From: Eonycteris spelaea
Lineage: Eukaryota > Chordata > Mammalia > Chiroptera > Pteropodidae
Reading direction: 5' to 3'
Length of the DNA: 64,000 nt
Assembly: GCA_003508835.1 (NCBI GenBank)
Contig: PUFA01000034.1
Span: 7,032,501 to 7,096,500, forward strand
Shown piece by piece: positions 21,986 to 35,570 of the stretch. Position 1 is the stretch's first letter; every line of letters begins with the position of its first letter. The position numbers were made by a program, and so were the translations under genes. The notes under the pieces are model-generated. The model searched no databases. It saw only the letters and a list, made by a program, of their open reading frames with translations, and was not told the DNA's origin.

Positions 21986-24100
21986 TAGACAAGATGGCTC
22001 TCATCTCCTTCCTTCCCAGACAAACAAATATAAACATGTCTTGGCAACATTTCTCCAAAAAGAGCTGGCGCTTCTCTGTGTAGACATAGGTTCTAGCTGC
22101 TCCATTCTTGAAGGAAAGAAAGCATGCCTTTCACAAGGCCACGTGCATTAGCCACCAGTCTATCACCTGGTGCAGTGAGACCCCAGATGGCACCACCCCC
22201 GATGGAAAGGGGCAGGCAATGCGGAGTTAGGGGCTGGGGAGTCACATGACTACCACCTGCTGTCTATAAAAAGAGCTCACACCTCTTCTTTACTACAGAA
22301 GAAAAAAGAGAAAGTGACATGTGTTCCAAGTTCAATATATGACTTCTATACAGTTTTACTTTTATAACCAAGAAAAGAAAATAGCTTTCTTGTGGCAGGC
22401 ATAGAAATTTAGTCTAATTTCCAAAGATTTGAATTATGACAAATGCCAAAATATGCAGCTACATTGCAATAAAATTCCAAGGAAATGTCACTTTCCCCTA
22501 ATTGGCCCATGTCTACTTTATTCAGGAGAGAATTAATAAAGAAAAAAAAATCTGTTTTCCATATCTCTGAGGTTCAGACAGTATTATGACTGTGGGGAAA
22601 TTCCCAAGTGCTTTAGAACTCATACTACTTTCCCATTTGCTTCTACATATTATGAAGTTCTAGTCAAGTGAGATTATAGATTTCTACAAGTTTTGTGCCT
22701 GCTGTAGTTACTCAAAGCCAAGCAAACATCACCTTCACCTTTTCTTATACACAAATGGTGACAGCCAGGAGCCATGAGCCCCAGGACTGCTCTGAGGGTC
22801 GGTCAGTAACTATTGTCTCTAGATTCCTTGGAAGAGGTCAATCGTTGTTGGCCTGGGCTCCTGAGGGGCAAGGGTCAGTCACTTTCAGTCCCCTCTGTGC
22901 ATCCTTGCTGAAATAACGTCATGCCCTACCATTGACTCGTCCCGAAAGCGCCAAGCATGACGCAAAGTGGTAAGTAAATAGCTCGAAGTGAAAAGAAATG
23001 GGATGTGAACAACCTGAATGAAAACACAGGTCCTTCTCTGCCAGCAGTCGTAGGTGACTGCAATGGCACTGCCTCCCCGAAGCCAGATTCCGCAGTAGAT
23101 AGGTGCTGCTTAAATTATTTTAGGGGTTAGTTTTTGCTTTTGTTTCTTTTAAGTAGATCATACGGTTTTCTAATGCTTGACTAGTGAGAAGTCTATTAAT
23201 CTGTTATTAACCATTCTGTTTTAATAATTACGGGAATCCTGATATTGGAAAAACTGCTTAAAACCTGACCGGGGTGACCACTTGCTTGTTTGTTTGATAA
23301 CACAAGGTGTCTCATATCCTCGTTGGTGTATGAATATTCACTCTTAGATTCGACATGTTTAAATATCTTTCACCATTGCCTTGGGTTCCTGAGGTAAGAG
23401 CAGGGCCATCTTGGTAGTAACTTGAAGAGACATCTCAGAAAGGAGCATGGGAATTAGATGAGAAAAGGATCTTCTCATTGACTTTTTTGTTCAATGAGAA
23501 GTCATAGGTAAAGCAAGGTTTTTCCAAACCATGTTTACACTTTAGCTCCCAGATACAGGGCTACATAAATACTACAACCTATTACAAGCCACAGGAAAGA
23601 GACTCAGAGGCCAGACTTCTAACCCGTAACCCTGATAGCCCGTCCTCCATATTATTGTGTGCCAGAATTTCTGCTGTTCAGAGAGGAAAGAAACAATGTA
23701 TAAGCAAAATGAGGTGCTTCCTCATGTTACTGGGATTTGAAGAAGGAAGAACTTCCAACAGGGCAAAAGGAGAGTTGATAATGAAAAGGCACAAAGGTCT
23801 ACCTTGTTTCTGTTCCAAAGTTTAGCCCAGTAACCTGCTTTCACTGAGAGTTAGAGGGGCTTCAGATGAAACAAACTAAAGGGTAATTAAGAAAAACAAA
23901 ACAAAACCGAGAACACAAAACCTCTCTGTGCTACTGAGCGTAACGTAATAACAATGCACATGAACTTGTAATCCTCTGCCAGTTAGATAAAAGTCTCTCC
24001 TTTCTGTATCTGATGTTTTAAACATTGAAAATTAGTAAATGCGGTATTTGTAGTATAGCTTTAATCAACTAAGATGGCAGTTAATCTTAGTGATGTTGTG
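21984..24100. other. Unassigned DNA
   Basis: No gene or recognised transposon. 22184-22198 is a weaker CTCF-like word (around CAGATGGCAC, 12 of 15). A perfect 11-bp hairpin at 23471-23501 is listed separately. Confidence 0.4.
23471..23501. repeat. 11-bp perfect hairpin with T-rich loop
   Basis: cttctcattga (23471-23481) and tcaatgagaag (23491-23501) are exact complements around the 9-nt loop cttttttgt. No flanking complementarity extends the stem. Confidence 0.7.
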
Positions 24101-24140
24101 TTATTAATTCATTGCCTTATTTATTAATTCATTGTCTTAT
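24101..24140. repeat. 20-bp tandem duplication
   Basis: Two adjacent copies of ttattaattcattgccttat differ at one base (19 of 20; C to T in copy two). Probably replication slippage. Confidence 0.9.
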
Positions 24141-26110
<1,970 letters not shown>

Positions 26111-26335
26111 ATTTTTTTCCTTGCTTCCTTCCTTCCTTTCTCCTTCCCTGCCTTCCTTCCTTCCTCCCTCCCTCCCTCCTTTCCTTCCTTCCTTCCTTCC
26201 TTCCTTCCTTCCTTCCTTCCTTCCTTCCTTCCTTCCTTCCTTCCTTCCTTCCTTCCTTCCTCTGTTCCTTCCTTCCACTCTTCCTTCCTTTATTCTTTCC
26301 TCCTCTTTTATTCTTTCATTCTTTCTTTCTCTTTC
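26111..26335. repeat. (TTCC)n microsatellite
   Basis: An uninterrupted block of about 20 TTCC units (26180-26260) is flanked by decayed CCTCC, TTCTT and TCTTT variants. It reads as Pro-Ser-Phe-Leu or Lys-Glu-Gly-Arg repeats in silico, which are not genes. Confidence 0.97.
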
Positions 26336-26921
26336 TAATGTTGAAGTGTATATCATTGTGTTTGTGCTTACTACACTTGTTATGTTTTCAATATAATATT
26401 TCTCTAACTTATCTCAAGTTGTTTTAAATTTTATGAACATCTTCTAAGACTTTTGCACTCTTTTATAATAATCACATTTTTCAAAATTAAAAAATATTCG
26501 CCTAACTCTTCCTCTTTTTAAAGAGCCCAAATGGGCTGCCTAAGCTACTGACAAGATACTTCAGAGATTAGAATTTGAGATGAAAAGAGTTCCATTTATT
26601 CAAGAAGCATACAATTTATGGTATGCAGAGAACGTTGATCTTCAGATATGTTTGAAGATATTTGATAAAGAAGAGAAAAATAAGGCATAAAAAGAAAAAC
26701 TAAATTCTCTGATTTCATCACAAACTTTTCTATTAGCTGTTAGATATTGAGTGACTAATATATATCCCAGCTTTTGTTTGAGCCACACTTAAATGGTCTC
26801 TAACCCTAAGGGCATTCTTCAGAGATACAGAGTTAGATCTAAATGCTCCCAGTTTACAAATTAGAAACCTAGGACTCGGCATGGTTAATATTTGTATCGC
26901 GAATAAACAAGTGCTTTTCAA
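26336..26921. other. Unassigned AT-rich DNA
   Basis: No feature recognised. Confidence 0.45.
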
Positions 26922-26947
26922 ATCTATCTATCTATCTATCTATCTAT
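26922..26947. repeat. (ATCT)6 microsatellite
   Basis: Six and a half pure ATCT units. Confidence 0.95.
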
Positions 26948-27009
26948 GAATTTGACTTGAAAATGTAACTCATCAAACAACTAGCCTCCCATGACATCAC
27001 ATCACTAAG

Positions 27010-27360
27010 CTACCGGCAGGTGACAGACACCCGGATGCAGAGCGGGAACGTGCCCAGCGCCACTGGAAAAAGGGAGACCGTGCTGCACATGCTGAGTTTA
27101 AACACCCGTCTTTTTGCCATTTCTAGACGAATTGCACTTGAGAGGAAAGCTTCGCTTCCTCTGCCTTACATCGGTTTTTTTACTGCCAACGTCAGCCGCA
27201 TCCACTGCCTTCCAGCCAATCCTTTGCCACCCCTCACAGGCAGCAGACACACAAAATAAGACACGCCGTGCCCATTCACGCACGGCCCTTGAACACGTGG
27301 CGCCCACAGACGCGCCTCGTCTCCCACGCCTGCTTCCACCTGCTCGACAACGATTCAAGG
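27010..27360. promoter_or_regulatory. Small CpG-island-like segment
   Basis: By hand count over 27001-27360, G+C is about 56% and there are about 24 CpGs, roughly as many as composition predicts, in a window where most DNA is CpG-depleted. This would meet classical CpG-island thresholds (over 200 bp, over 50% GC, high observed/expected). No transposon family was recognised. Open frames of 79-94 codons run through it on both strands, as expected in CpG-rich DNA; one (27114-27398, +) begins MPFLDELHLRGKLRFLCLTS with a hydrophobic stretch, but nothing else supports it. A donor-like 'caag|gtatat' sits at its right edge. Candidate promoter for an unannotated transcript, or an orphan CpG island. 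Confidence 0.45.
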
Positions 27361-28142
27361 TATATTTGAAGGAAATAGGAATAAATGAAATACTCTAGTA
27401 TTCAGAATAGTGGAGAACAGATGAGCTGATGGTGGGTAAAGGTGGGGCAGAGTTACCTGTGCAGTTCTGAGAAACGAAGCACATGCTCAATGCTTTAAGG
27501 GAATGGTGACTCTCACATGGCCCTCACTTTCCGCCCCCCCCCACACACTCACTCACACTCACAAGTGCACAGAAGCACGAGCACAGATGTGTGTGCGGTC
27601 ACCCTCACCTGACTCCCCCTGCCCCATTTAAGGAAATTGAATTCACCATTCTCCTTCTCTTTTCCATCTCCTTCACGTTTTAATCTCTCTTCTTCTGTTC
27701 TTTGTTTTGTCTCTTGTCTCCTGTTTGCCTTTTCCCTTTGCACTTTCTCCCTCAGACCTGCGTTCTCATGGCTTCTTGTGACATCTTTCCCTCTTGAGTC
27801 ACTCGGGGATTCTGCAGCTCCGTCCTCTCCCCACGTTCTGGTGCGATTTTGAGGTACACCGCTTTCCAGATACGGCGCCATCTCATTGCCTCATGATGAA
27901 AACCGAATTTGAGCTTTTTCTCAATATCTTGGAATGTCCCCCCGATTTTCCTATTTATAGCAGGAATATTACCACCTTTTTTCTTGGAGGCTTAGAATCC
28001 AAATCTCACATTTTTACATTCAGCGCTTTCTTTTCTTCTCTATATAAAGTTAATCCTCTTGGCATTTTTGTTTTTTTATTCTTTGCAATGGCTTCTGTAT
28101 CTCAACTCACTGAAGCTATCATAATTTTGGTCTTCAACAACT
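27361..28142. other. Unassigned DNA
   Basis: 27535-27600 is C/CA-rich low complexity. The overlapping 110-, 71- and 126-codon frames (27549-28174) have no motif support; one is Lys/Glu/Arg-rich from pyrimidine-rich sequence on the opposite strand. Confidence 0.4.
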
Positions 28143-28211
28143 ATGTATTATACATATCAGAATATATAATATGATATATAATTATATACATATGTATATA
28201 TATGTATATTT
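28143..28211. repeat. AT-rich low-complexity tract
   Basis: Mixed ATAT, ATAC and TATG units without a stable period. Confidence 0.8.
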
Positions 28212-29117
28212 TTATTAGGAACCCCCTTGCTGACCCCTATAATCTCTCTACACAAAACTAACTTGGACACGATGCTGGCCTGAGTCACCTAGGTTACTTT
28301 TAGGCCACCTACCTTATTAAAAAATGTCCAAGTATTTAATATTCATATGCTAAAACCCCACATACCATGGACACGCAGCCAGCCACAAACATATACACAT
28401 CTGTGTGTGTATATAAACCGAGACACACACACACACACTCCACAACATTGCTGAATAATAGTGTCATGTCATAAATTATTTTCTTAAATTATACGGTTTT
28501 GTTTATCTTTATCACATTCGTGTTGATTCTTATTCTGGTTTCACATGGTCTTTAACATAAATGTGTCTGGAATCTGTCATGGTATTTGTGGGACCAGGTT
28601 GTTGAAACTAATTCTTATGATGTTGGATCCACCAAGGTATCTTTGGCTTAAGGAATCGTCTGAAAAAGTCCCCAAATCCTAGAAAAGACCCTGATATACA
28701 AAAGCTTCTTAGAGGCCTTCCAGGGCTGTGACATCAAACTTAAATTGTCAGACTTACTTACTTTGGAAAGACACTGTGCTTTGAGTCTTAAACCGTGAGG
28801 CCTAGGAGACTTGGCACTGAAAATGGTAAGTTTTCATCCTGAATTTTGCTAATATGAAAATATCCAAGGCTATTGTGGGTCTAAAACAATGAACATATAC
28901 CTCAAAAGAGATCTAAGATAGAGCTTTCTTTCCCCAAGAAAAATTCATTCCATTAAAAGATTAACTGGAAGATATCGGTTCTTCCAACACTCAAGGAAAA
29001 CCCCTCCCTTTGTAAACTATCAGTGCCATCCTAGAAATAAACACTGATGCTATTTGTGCAATTTCAGTAAAGATCAAGAGTAAAGAGAACAACAAAGAAA
29101 AAAAAAGTAGTAGATTA
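28212..29117. other. Unassigned DNA
   Basis: Contains a short CA tract (28423-28438) and otherwise no recognised feature. Confidence 0.4.
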
Positions 29118-29292
29118 AGAAAGAAAGAGAGACAGAATGGAAAGGAAGAACAAAAGAAAGGAAGAAGGAAAGGAGGGAGGTTGGGAAGGAAGGAAGGAAG
29201 GAAGGGAGGAAGGAAGGGAAGACAAGATGAGAGGTTAGGTGGGAGGGGAGGGGAGGAGACAGGACAGGAGGAAAGGGAGAAAGGAGGAAAGA
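29118..29292. repeat. Purine-rich GGAA/GGAG tract
   Basis: About 175 bp nearly free of pyrimidines on the plus strand, with GGAA and GGGA units. It is the strand-opposite counterpart of the TTCC tracts at 26.1 and 63.7 kb. Confidence 0.9.
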
Positions 29293-30429
29293 TACTAATT
29301 TTAATTCTTTGGAATAAAGAGTTATCAAGATATCAATCATCATTCAAATTTCCAGGGTAGTAACTCACCATCATACTAAAGTTTTTATTAAGTTAAGTAC
29401 CCACTGGACTGTGTTACTCAATAGTTCTTTCTCTTTATTCTTACTGGCTACAATCTTTCATTACTTTGTGTGCTTTTTTGTTTGTTTTTTAAGATAGCCA
29501 TTTCTCAATCACATCCCTGTAGGGTGAATTGGATTTCTGTTCATGATTCTGACCCATGGTGCTGTCACAGGATAATCTCCAAGGTGTCTGCTGCTATAAT
29601 TGTGAGTATCAGAAGAGTTCTCTTTGCTTTCAGAAAGCAAAGACAAATAACTGTTCCCAACCTCTGTACAACAATAAGAGATTAGCGTATCTTCAATGGA
29701 GAGGACACTTTCATCTAGCATCAAAGAAACAAAATTAGTCAAATTCTGAGGAAACATCTCTTCTCTGCATCTTTTCTTTCTTCCTTTTTTTCAATATACA
29801 ATCTTTTTCTGTACTAGCAGAAACATATCATGATTTTCCTAAATCAGTCATGCTGCTGAAAGGTTCTAATCAATGATTCAGGGCTCCATGGGAGTCACAG
29901 AGAAGCCTTAAAAAAAAAAATACCAAGTATGTTCATTGCAAACTTTCATTTCTGGGGAAGACTTTTTCTTCTTTCCTTTTTTTTTTTTTTTTTGGAAATA
30001 AAACATATGATATTTGCCAGGACTATGTTAAAATTGTCATGGATTTCAAACACTCAGTTTTAAAGCTTCTATCATACATCAGAACAAACATATAAGATGC
30101 TCCGATGTCCCACATTAAATGTCATTTGTCCTGTATATAACTTGAATGAGTTTTTATGATTTTGCTTTAAAATTATTGTACCATGAATAATCCAATTAAT
30201 TCATAAGTGACTATGATTTTAGACAGTAATAGTTCCCACTCAGGAATTCTAAAAGGATTAGACAATCTAATCTATAATGTTTTCAATTGTAATGAATTGT
30301 ATTAATACTAACGTTTAACAAGTAATTAAGTTGACCTGATATCATAATTTGTACTGATTTAATTAAACTATCATATCAGTGTTATTAAATGTTAATGTGG
30401 CAGTTCTTAAAAAAGATTGGTACTATTTT
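29293..30429. other. Unassigned AT-rich DNA
   Basis: Includes a T17 run at 29977-29993. Frames at 29470-29757 are unsupported. Confidence 0.4.
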
Positions 30430-31195
30430 AAAAATAATTTTTAATTTTTCAAATACGGTCGACATTCAATAATATATTAGTTTCAGGTGTACAACATAGT
30501 AATTAGACATTCATATAACTTGCAAAGTGATCACCCCAATAGATTGAGTGCCCGCCTGATGCCATGCAATGTTATTACAATAGTATTGACCATATTCCTT
30601 ATGCTATATTTACATCCCCATGACTGTTTTTGTAGCTACCAATTTTGTACTTCCTAATCCTTTTCCTTTTTACTCATTCCCTCCCACTTGGCAAACATCG
30701 AAAGGTTCTCTATACCTATGGGGGGGGATCTGTTTTATTTGTTCATTTATTTTGTTCTTTAGATTCCACATATAAGGGAAATCGTACAGCAGTCGTCTTC
30801 CTCTGGCTTACTCCACTCAGCACGATACCCTCTCGATCCACCCACGTTAAAGCAGATGGCAAGATTTCACCCGCCGTGCTTATGGACCACCTCTTTTTTA
30901 CCCAGTCATCCATTCATGGACATGCGGGCTGCCTCCGTATTTTGGCTACTGTAAATACTGCTGCAATGAAATATGGATGCGCATGGCCCTTCAAAGTTGT
31001 GTTCTGGGTTTCTTTGGGTAACTACCCAGAAGTGGAACTACCGGGTCCTTCTTTGAGTCTTGGTATAGCCTTTGTTTTAAAGTCTATTTTGTCTGGTATA
31101 AATACAGCTATCATAGCTTGTTTGTTTGTTTCCACTTTCATGAAATATCTTTTTCCATCCCTTTATTTTTTAATATCAAATATTTTTATAGATCT
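30430..31195 (-). mobile_element. L1 fragment, internally rearranged
   Basis: Read on the minus strand this is an L1 3' end. The plus strand shows 'tagtttcaggtgtacaacat', 'tgcaaagtgatcacccca', 'gattccacatataaggga', 'tactccactcagca' and 'ctacccagaagtggaacta', the complement of the 3'UTR and the ORF2 C-terminus. At about 31055 it jumps to 'tctattttgtctggtataaa' and 'aatatctttttccatccctt', which resemble sequence further upstream in L1, implying an internal deletion. The 184-codon frame 30645-31199 (+) is antisense to L1 and not a gene. Confidence 0.8.
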
Positions 31196-34007
31196 CTGAG
31201 AAGCTTATAGGCCTAGGCATTGTAAGTGTGCTGCTGTTCATTGTTGTGATTATTTTGTGACCATGGAGAAAGAAAATCGTCAGGATGCAAAAATCTACCC
31301 TGGGAGTATCAGATGTTCTCTCTCTCCAGCTTTCCATGGAGACTTCCTCTCAGGAGGCAGCAGAGACTTGCTCAGCTCTGGATGAGTCCTGGTGTGCTAT
31401 AGTCATGGACTAAGTTCCTGGGGATATCTGAAGGGTCAGTCAGTAGAACTGTGGATGCCGGAGTAATTGGTAATTCTTCTTAGGAATACTAGAATTCTAA
31501 TGACGACCTAAAACCCAGAGATAAATGAGTAGCACAGGTAGCACCATAGTGTGGGTAGAGTTTATGATCCGATGATGGACATAGGGAATTACAGGACCCG
31601 TTGTATAGAGGAGAAGAGAGTCAAGAAAGTCTGTTGTATTCCTTCTGAATATCTGAAGAGCTGGGATTTCCTTCCACTGCCTTATAGAGAGAGACATAAA
31701 TCATACTGCTTACACCCAGGGATACCCTAGATGTTACATTTCATGGCTGGTTTCTTACATGGCTACATAGTGTAGTGTAGCATTGACAGTCTTTTTATTT
31801 TATTTTTTTAATTTGACATCTTATTTTATTGACATATAATTTCTAAAATGCTCTTAGGATCTTCACCACTTTAGCTGAATATGAAAATGTGCTTTTGTTT
31901 TTTAAAAAAGTACTGTATTTCACATTGAAAGAAAATTATATGTGCGTAAAGTAACATATTTTTTCTATTTAACGAGTAATATATGCTCCTTAATTATCTT
32001 TACAATCATTATATGAAAATATTCATCTGTCAAGATATAAATCCAAAAAGGCTTATCTTGATTTATAAGGCTCAAATGGCTTATTACCATGGGAATAGAC
32101 TTTCACTTTGCATTATAGCATCAAAAATAGAATGAACAAATAAACAACAAACAGAATAAAATCCTTTCTTCATTAGATATTAGGAATGAACACATGATGA
32201 AAACCTACTTTTAAAATATGTTACATTTTGTTTCTAAAGAACAAAATAAAAAGAAGAAATTGCCAGGCTAAGTTTTGTATACCACCCACCTGATTAATGT
32301 GAAACTCTATACCTAATAAATGAAAATCAAAAGTATTTCCTCTTTATACCATTAAGTTTTTTTGGTTTATTAAAGAACAAACATCTTGAGACAAAATGTG
32401 ACATCATACATTATAATTTTAATGGTCTCTATAGATGTTCTGTTTTAACAGCCATGTTCCTTATGCTTCTGCTTTGAATTACTGTCCATTATAGATATAA
32501 ACTAAGCAGTATGTGTCTTGGAACAAGAGTAATAATGTAAGACTATGTCGAGTTCACCATAACAGGGAACTTCAATTTGATCTACAGTAATGGTCATGTT
32601 TGTTCACTTTATCGCAGAAGTTCTGGAAGGTTCTAAGACCCTTTGGGGAGGTGGAGACATGAGGTCAAACTATTTTAATAAAAATATAAGTTAAGATGTC
32701 ATTCTCTTTTTCTACAGTGTTGACAAATGCACTGAAAGTTGAAATACAATGCTTGATATATCTGAAGTTATTTTAACATACCAAAGTAATAGCACCAAAT
32801 TGTACTAGTAGTTATGTATTTTTCACTGACACACAGACTCCAAGTTCATGCCTGTTTTCTGCCTTTCTCCTGGAAGCCCCTAGTGGGCAAAGCTTAGGGC
32901 TATGGTAAGAAGAGAGAATGCCAGAGAAGTGGTAGAAGGGCCAGTCCCCAAGGCAAGAAGTGAACTTATAACTTGCTAAGTGGGGATGAGATCTAATGTG
33001 GGGAATCTCGAAAGGAGGCTATTGCCTTATGGTCCTGGAAAGGGTTAGGCCTGACTCCCTTACTGGGCACATCAACCATTCAGTCACCCTCAACTCCAAA
33101 CACTATATAGAGGATATCCATGGGAAGCAAGAGACCCATGTTGTCAGAAGGAACAGTTGGGACAGGGAGTCAGGGGAAGAAACTTCAAGCTCTAGCTGTT
33201 AACGAGGATCTTCATTTTTTCAGAAAAAGGAGCCGAGTCTATTACTTTCAGGAAGACAACTGACAGATTTGTTGACAATGATAAATTTGAGCTTTCAAGC
33301 AAAAATTGAAATTTTGAAAAACTTGCATCCACAATTGTGATCTTGACAGCATCCTAATAATTAGACTTTTTAAATGAGATCAGTGGTGGTATTAATTAAT
33401 ACACTGTATTGATTTTTATAATAAATATGTCAACACATGGAAGATTTGCATGACATGGTGAACTGGTATTTTCTAAAAGCATGATGTTATAAATCATGCC
33501 TGGGCAAATGATCCATTTAAATTTCAAAAGAGACCAGTGGATTTTAATGTGGCAGAGCACGATAAGTTTATTGATCTGTAACTAATTTTTATGAAAGTGC
33601 TATATGTTGAATTTTGGAAGGATATTAAGGAGAATATCCACAATTATATGACAAGGCTGTTAAAATACCTCTCCCTTTTCAACCATATATCCGTAAAAGG
33701 TCAGATTCCCTTCATATATTTTACCTAAAGCAACATATCACAACAGAGTGAATTAATATGAGAATTTACATCCTATTGAGTTAGATATTAAAGAGATTTG
33801 CAAAAATGTAAAACTATGTCAATCTGTTCACCATTCATTATAGTTTCAGAAAAAAATCGTTATTTATATTAATATAGAATGATTTTATTATTTTTAATCA
33901 ATAGATAACTTTTTAATTCTCCATTTTAATTTCTAATATAATAAATATTGTTAGGCTTAACTCACATAAAAAAGCTTTTTGAGATTAAAATGATAAATTC
34001 ATATTGA
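31196..34007. other. Unassigned AT-rich DNA
   Basis: Nearly 3 kb with no recognised gene or transposon. A weak reverse CTCF-like word ('cccctagtggg') is at about 32876-32886. Small frames at 31497-31697 and 32996-33202 are unsupported. Confidence 0.4.
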
Positions 34008-34081
34008 AAAGCTCCCAGAAGCAGTCTCGATAATTTTTAAGAACATATAGGAATCTAAGACTGAAGAGTTTGAGAACTGTT
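34008..34081 (+). mobile_element. Possible MER5-type hAT end
   Basis: 'aaaagctcccagaagcagtc' followed by 'agagtttgagaactgttg' resembles the right end of MER5 (…agctcccaggtgattct…ttgagaaccactg). Short and diverged. Confidence 0.35.
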
Positions 34082-34183
34082 GATTTTTTATAGACTTGGA
34101 GTCCCCAGAGATTTTTTGTAAGATACATTTCTATACAGTTAATTTGCCAGTGGAATATTTAAAACAAACAAACATACAAAAAT

Positions 34184-34203
34184 AAAAAAAAAAAAAAAAA
34201 AAA
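34184..34203. repeat. Poly(A) run
   Basis: About 20 A following AAAC/AAAT-rich sequence. No retroposon body was recognised next to it. Confidence 0.9.
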
Positions 34204-34789
34204 GAAAAGAAAAATACCACATTGAAGCACAATAAACACAAGAAAATCTTTGAAAATTCCAAGGAATTTCGGAACCACCATTTGGGAAATGTTCCCCTAG
34301 AAAAATCTCTATGGCAATGTCCCAAATAAAGCTATTACACGCCTGTGAAACCTGAGGGAAGCAGTCCAGATTCTCAGAGCACTTTTTCAGCATTTATAAC
34401 AAGAGGCAAGCACCAAGGTTCATTCGTTGATTCTTTGATGTTTATAAACTAAATCTGTTGGAATAATTAAAACGACATCAAAAATACTCTTGATTGATCA
34501 TAAGCTAGTTTACCAAAGTCACTACCCTTACACTACTTTTTGGTCTGCTTTTTGTGCTTTGATTTTGTAATGATGCTAATAGGACTATATATAAATTAAG
34601 TTTTCCATTTCCTAAAAATTTCTAACATTGTTGATAATGTTTTAGTTGTAAAAGGTCTAAAAATATAAAAAAATTTAAATAACGTTTAGGAGGGTTAATG
34701 GTTATCTTTCAATTTTGCCTGTTCAGAATCCATCTAGTCTCTTTCTGAAATAATAGTTTGAATTTCCTTTGGAAACAAAATCACCAGTA
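34204..34789. other. Unassigned AT-rich DNA
   Basis: No feature recognised. Confidence 0.4.
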
Positions 34790-34995
34790 ATCGTAGTTCT
34801 TATGGTTCCATAATAGGGGCTAACTCCAACTCCAGACCAGAAGTGGACATGTGACTAAGATCTGCCCAATCAATCATTCTATCCCCTTGGCCTCACGGAC
34901 TGGCTCAAGAATGACCATGTAACCTAAGTCAGTCAATGTGAGCCACCTTCAGAGTTTTTCTGGAACTCTTCGGAAAGGGGCATATCTTTTCACGA
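34790..34995 (+). mobile_element. LTR-like fragment
   Basis: Contains the duplicated motif seen in some mammalian LTRs: 'gaagtggacatgtgactaag' with 'tgcccaatcaatcattct', then 'gaatgaccatgtaaccta' and 'gtcagtcaatgtgagc', closing with 'tttctggaactctt'. Family not fixed. Confidence 0.5.
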
Positions 34996-35004
34996 GAGCT
35001 GCTA

Positions 35005-35215
35005 AATCCTTATCACTTACCAGCTGTTTGACAAAATGGATAATTCTGCTTGATCTATCTAAGCTTCGGTTTGTTCATAGGCAAAATGGGGGAAATACAA
35101 GTATTACTTAAAAAATTATTGTAAGAATTAAATAAGATAATAAATATAAAGGTTTTACCTCAGTGACCAGCATGTAATAAGATCTTAAGAAATGTTAGCT
35201 ACTTTTATTATTTAC
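35005..35215 (+). mobile_element. MIR, near full length
   Basis: Reads 'tatcacttaccagctgtttg', 'taagcttcggtttgttcata', 'ggcaaaatgggggaaataca', 'attgtaagaattaaataaga' and 'gaccagcatgtaataaga' in sense order. Confidence 0.85.
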
Positions 35216-35229
35216 AGGTAAATCTGATC

Positions 35230-35570
35230 GTTCAGATGCTTCTCATAATGAAGTCTAAACTTCTTCCTCACGATGGTACGCATGGTTCACTTCTGTAACC
35301 AGCCTCATTTGTCGTCTCGTCCCTGTCACACAGCACTGCGTTCTCTGAAAGCTCCAAACTTTTTCTTACTATAGGATTTTAATCATGACACTATACTCTG
35401 TCTGGTGTACATATTCGTTTCCTCTTCTTTCCCTCCTCCTCTTTACTAAACAGTGTGTTTTCTGTAAGATCAGGAATCATGTCTATCCTGTCCCTCTCTC
35501 TATTTCCCCCAATAACATAATAACTGACCCCTGAGAAGATCTCAAAGTATTTATTGAACAAATTGCTTTA
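35230..35570 (+). mobile_element. L2 3' end
   Basis: Sense L2 tail: 'cttctcataatgaagtctaa', a C/T-rich middle, 'tctgtaagatcaggaatcat', 'tctctctatttcccccaat' and a closing 'aaagtatttattgaacaaa'. Confidence 0.65.

Noticed and set aside
21793..22151. His/Thr- and Cys/Val-alternating frames
   Set aside because: Produced by the TG/GA microsatellite; similarly at 45192-45420 and 52386-52653.
22184..22198. CTCF-like word around cagatggcac
   Set aside because: Only 12 of 15 consensus positions with mismatches in informative bases; too weak to list as a site.
26922..26947. Short regular direct repeats considered for a CRISPR-like array
   Set aside because: Simple ATCT units without spacers in a mammalian genome: a microsatellite.
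30645..31199. 184-codon open frame on the plus strand
   Set aside because: It lies antisense to an L1 3' end and ORF2 fragment, whose complement explains the sequence.
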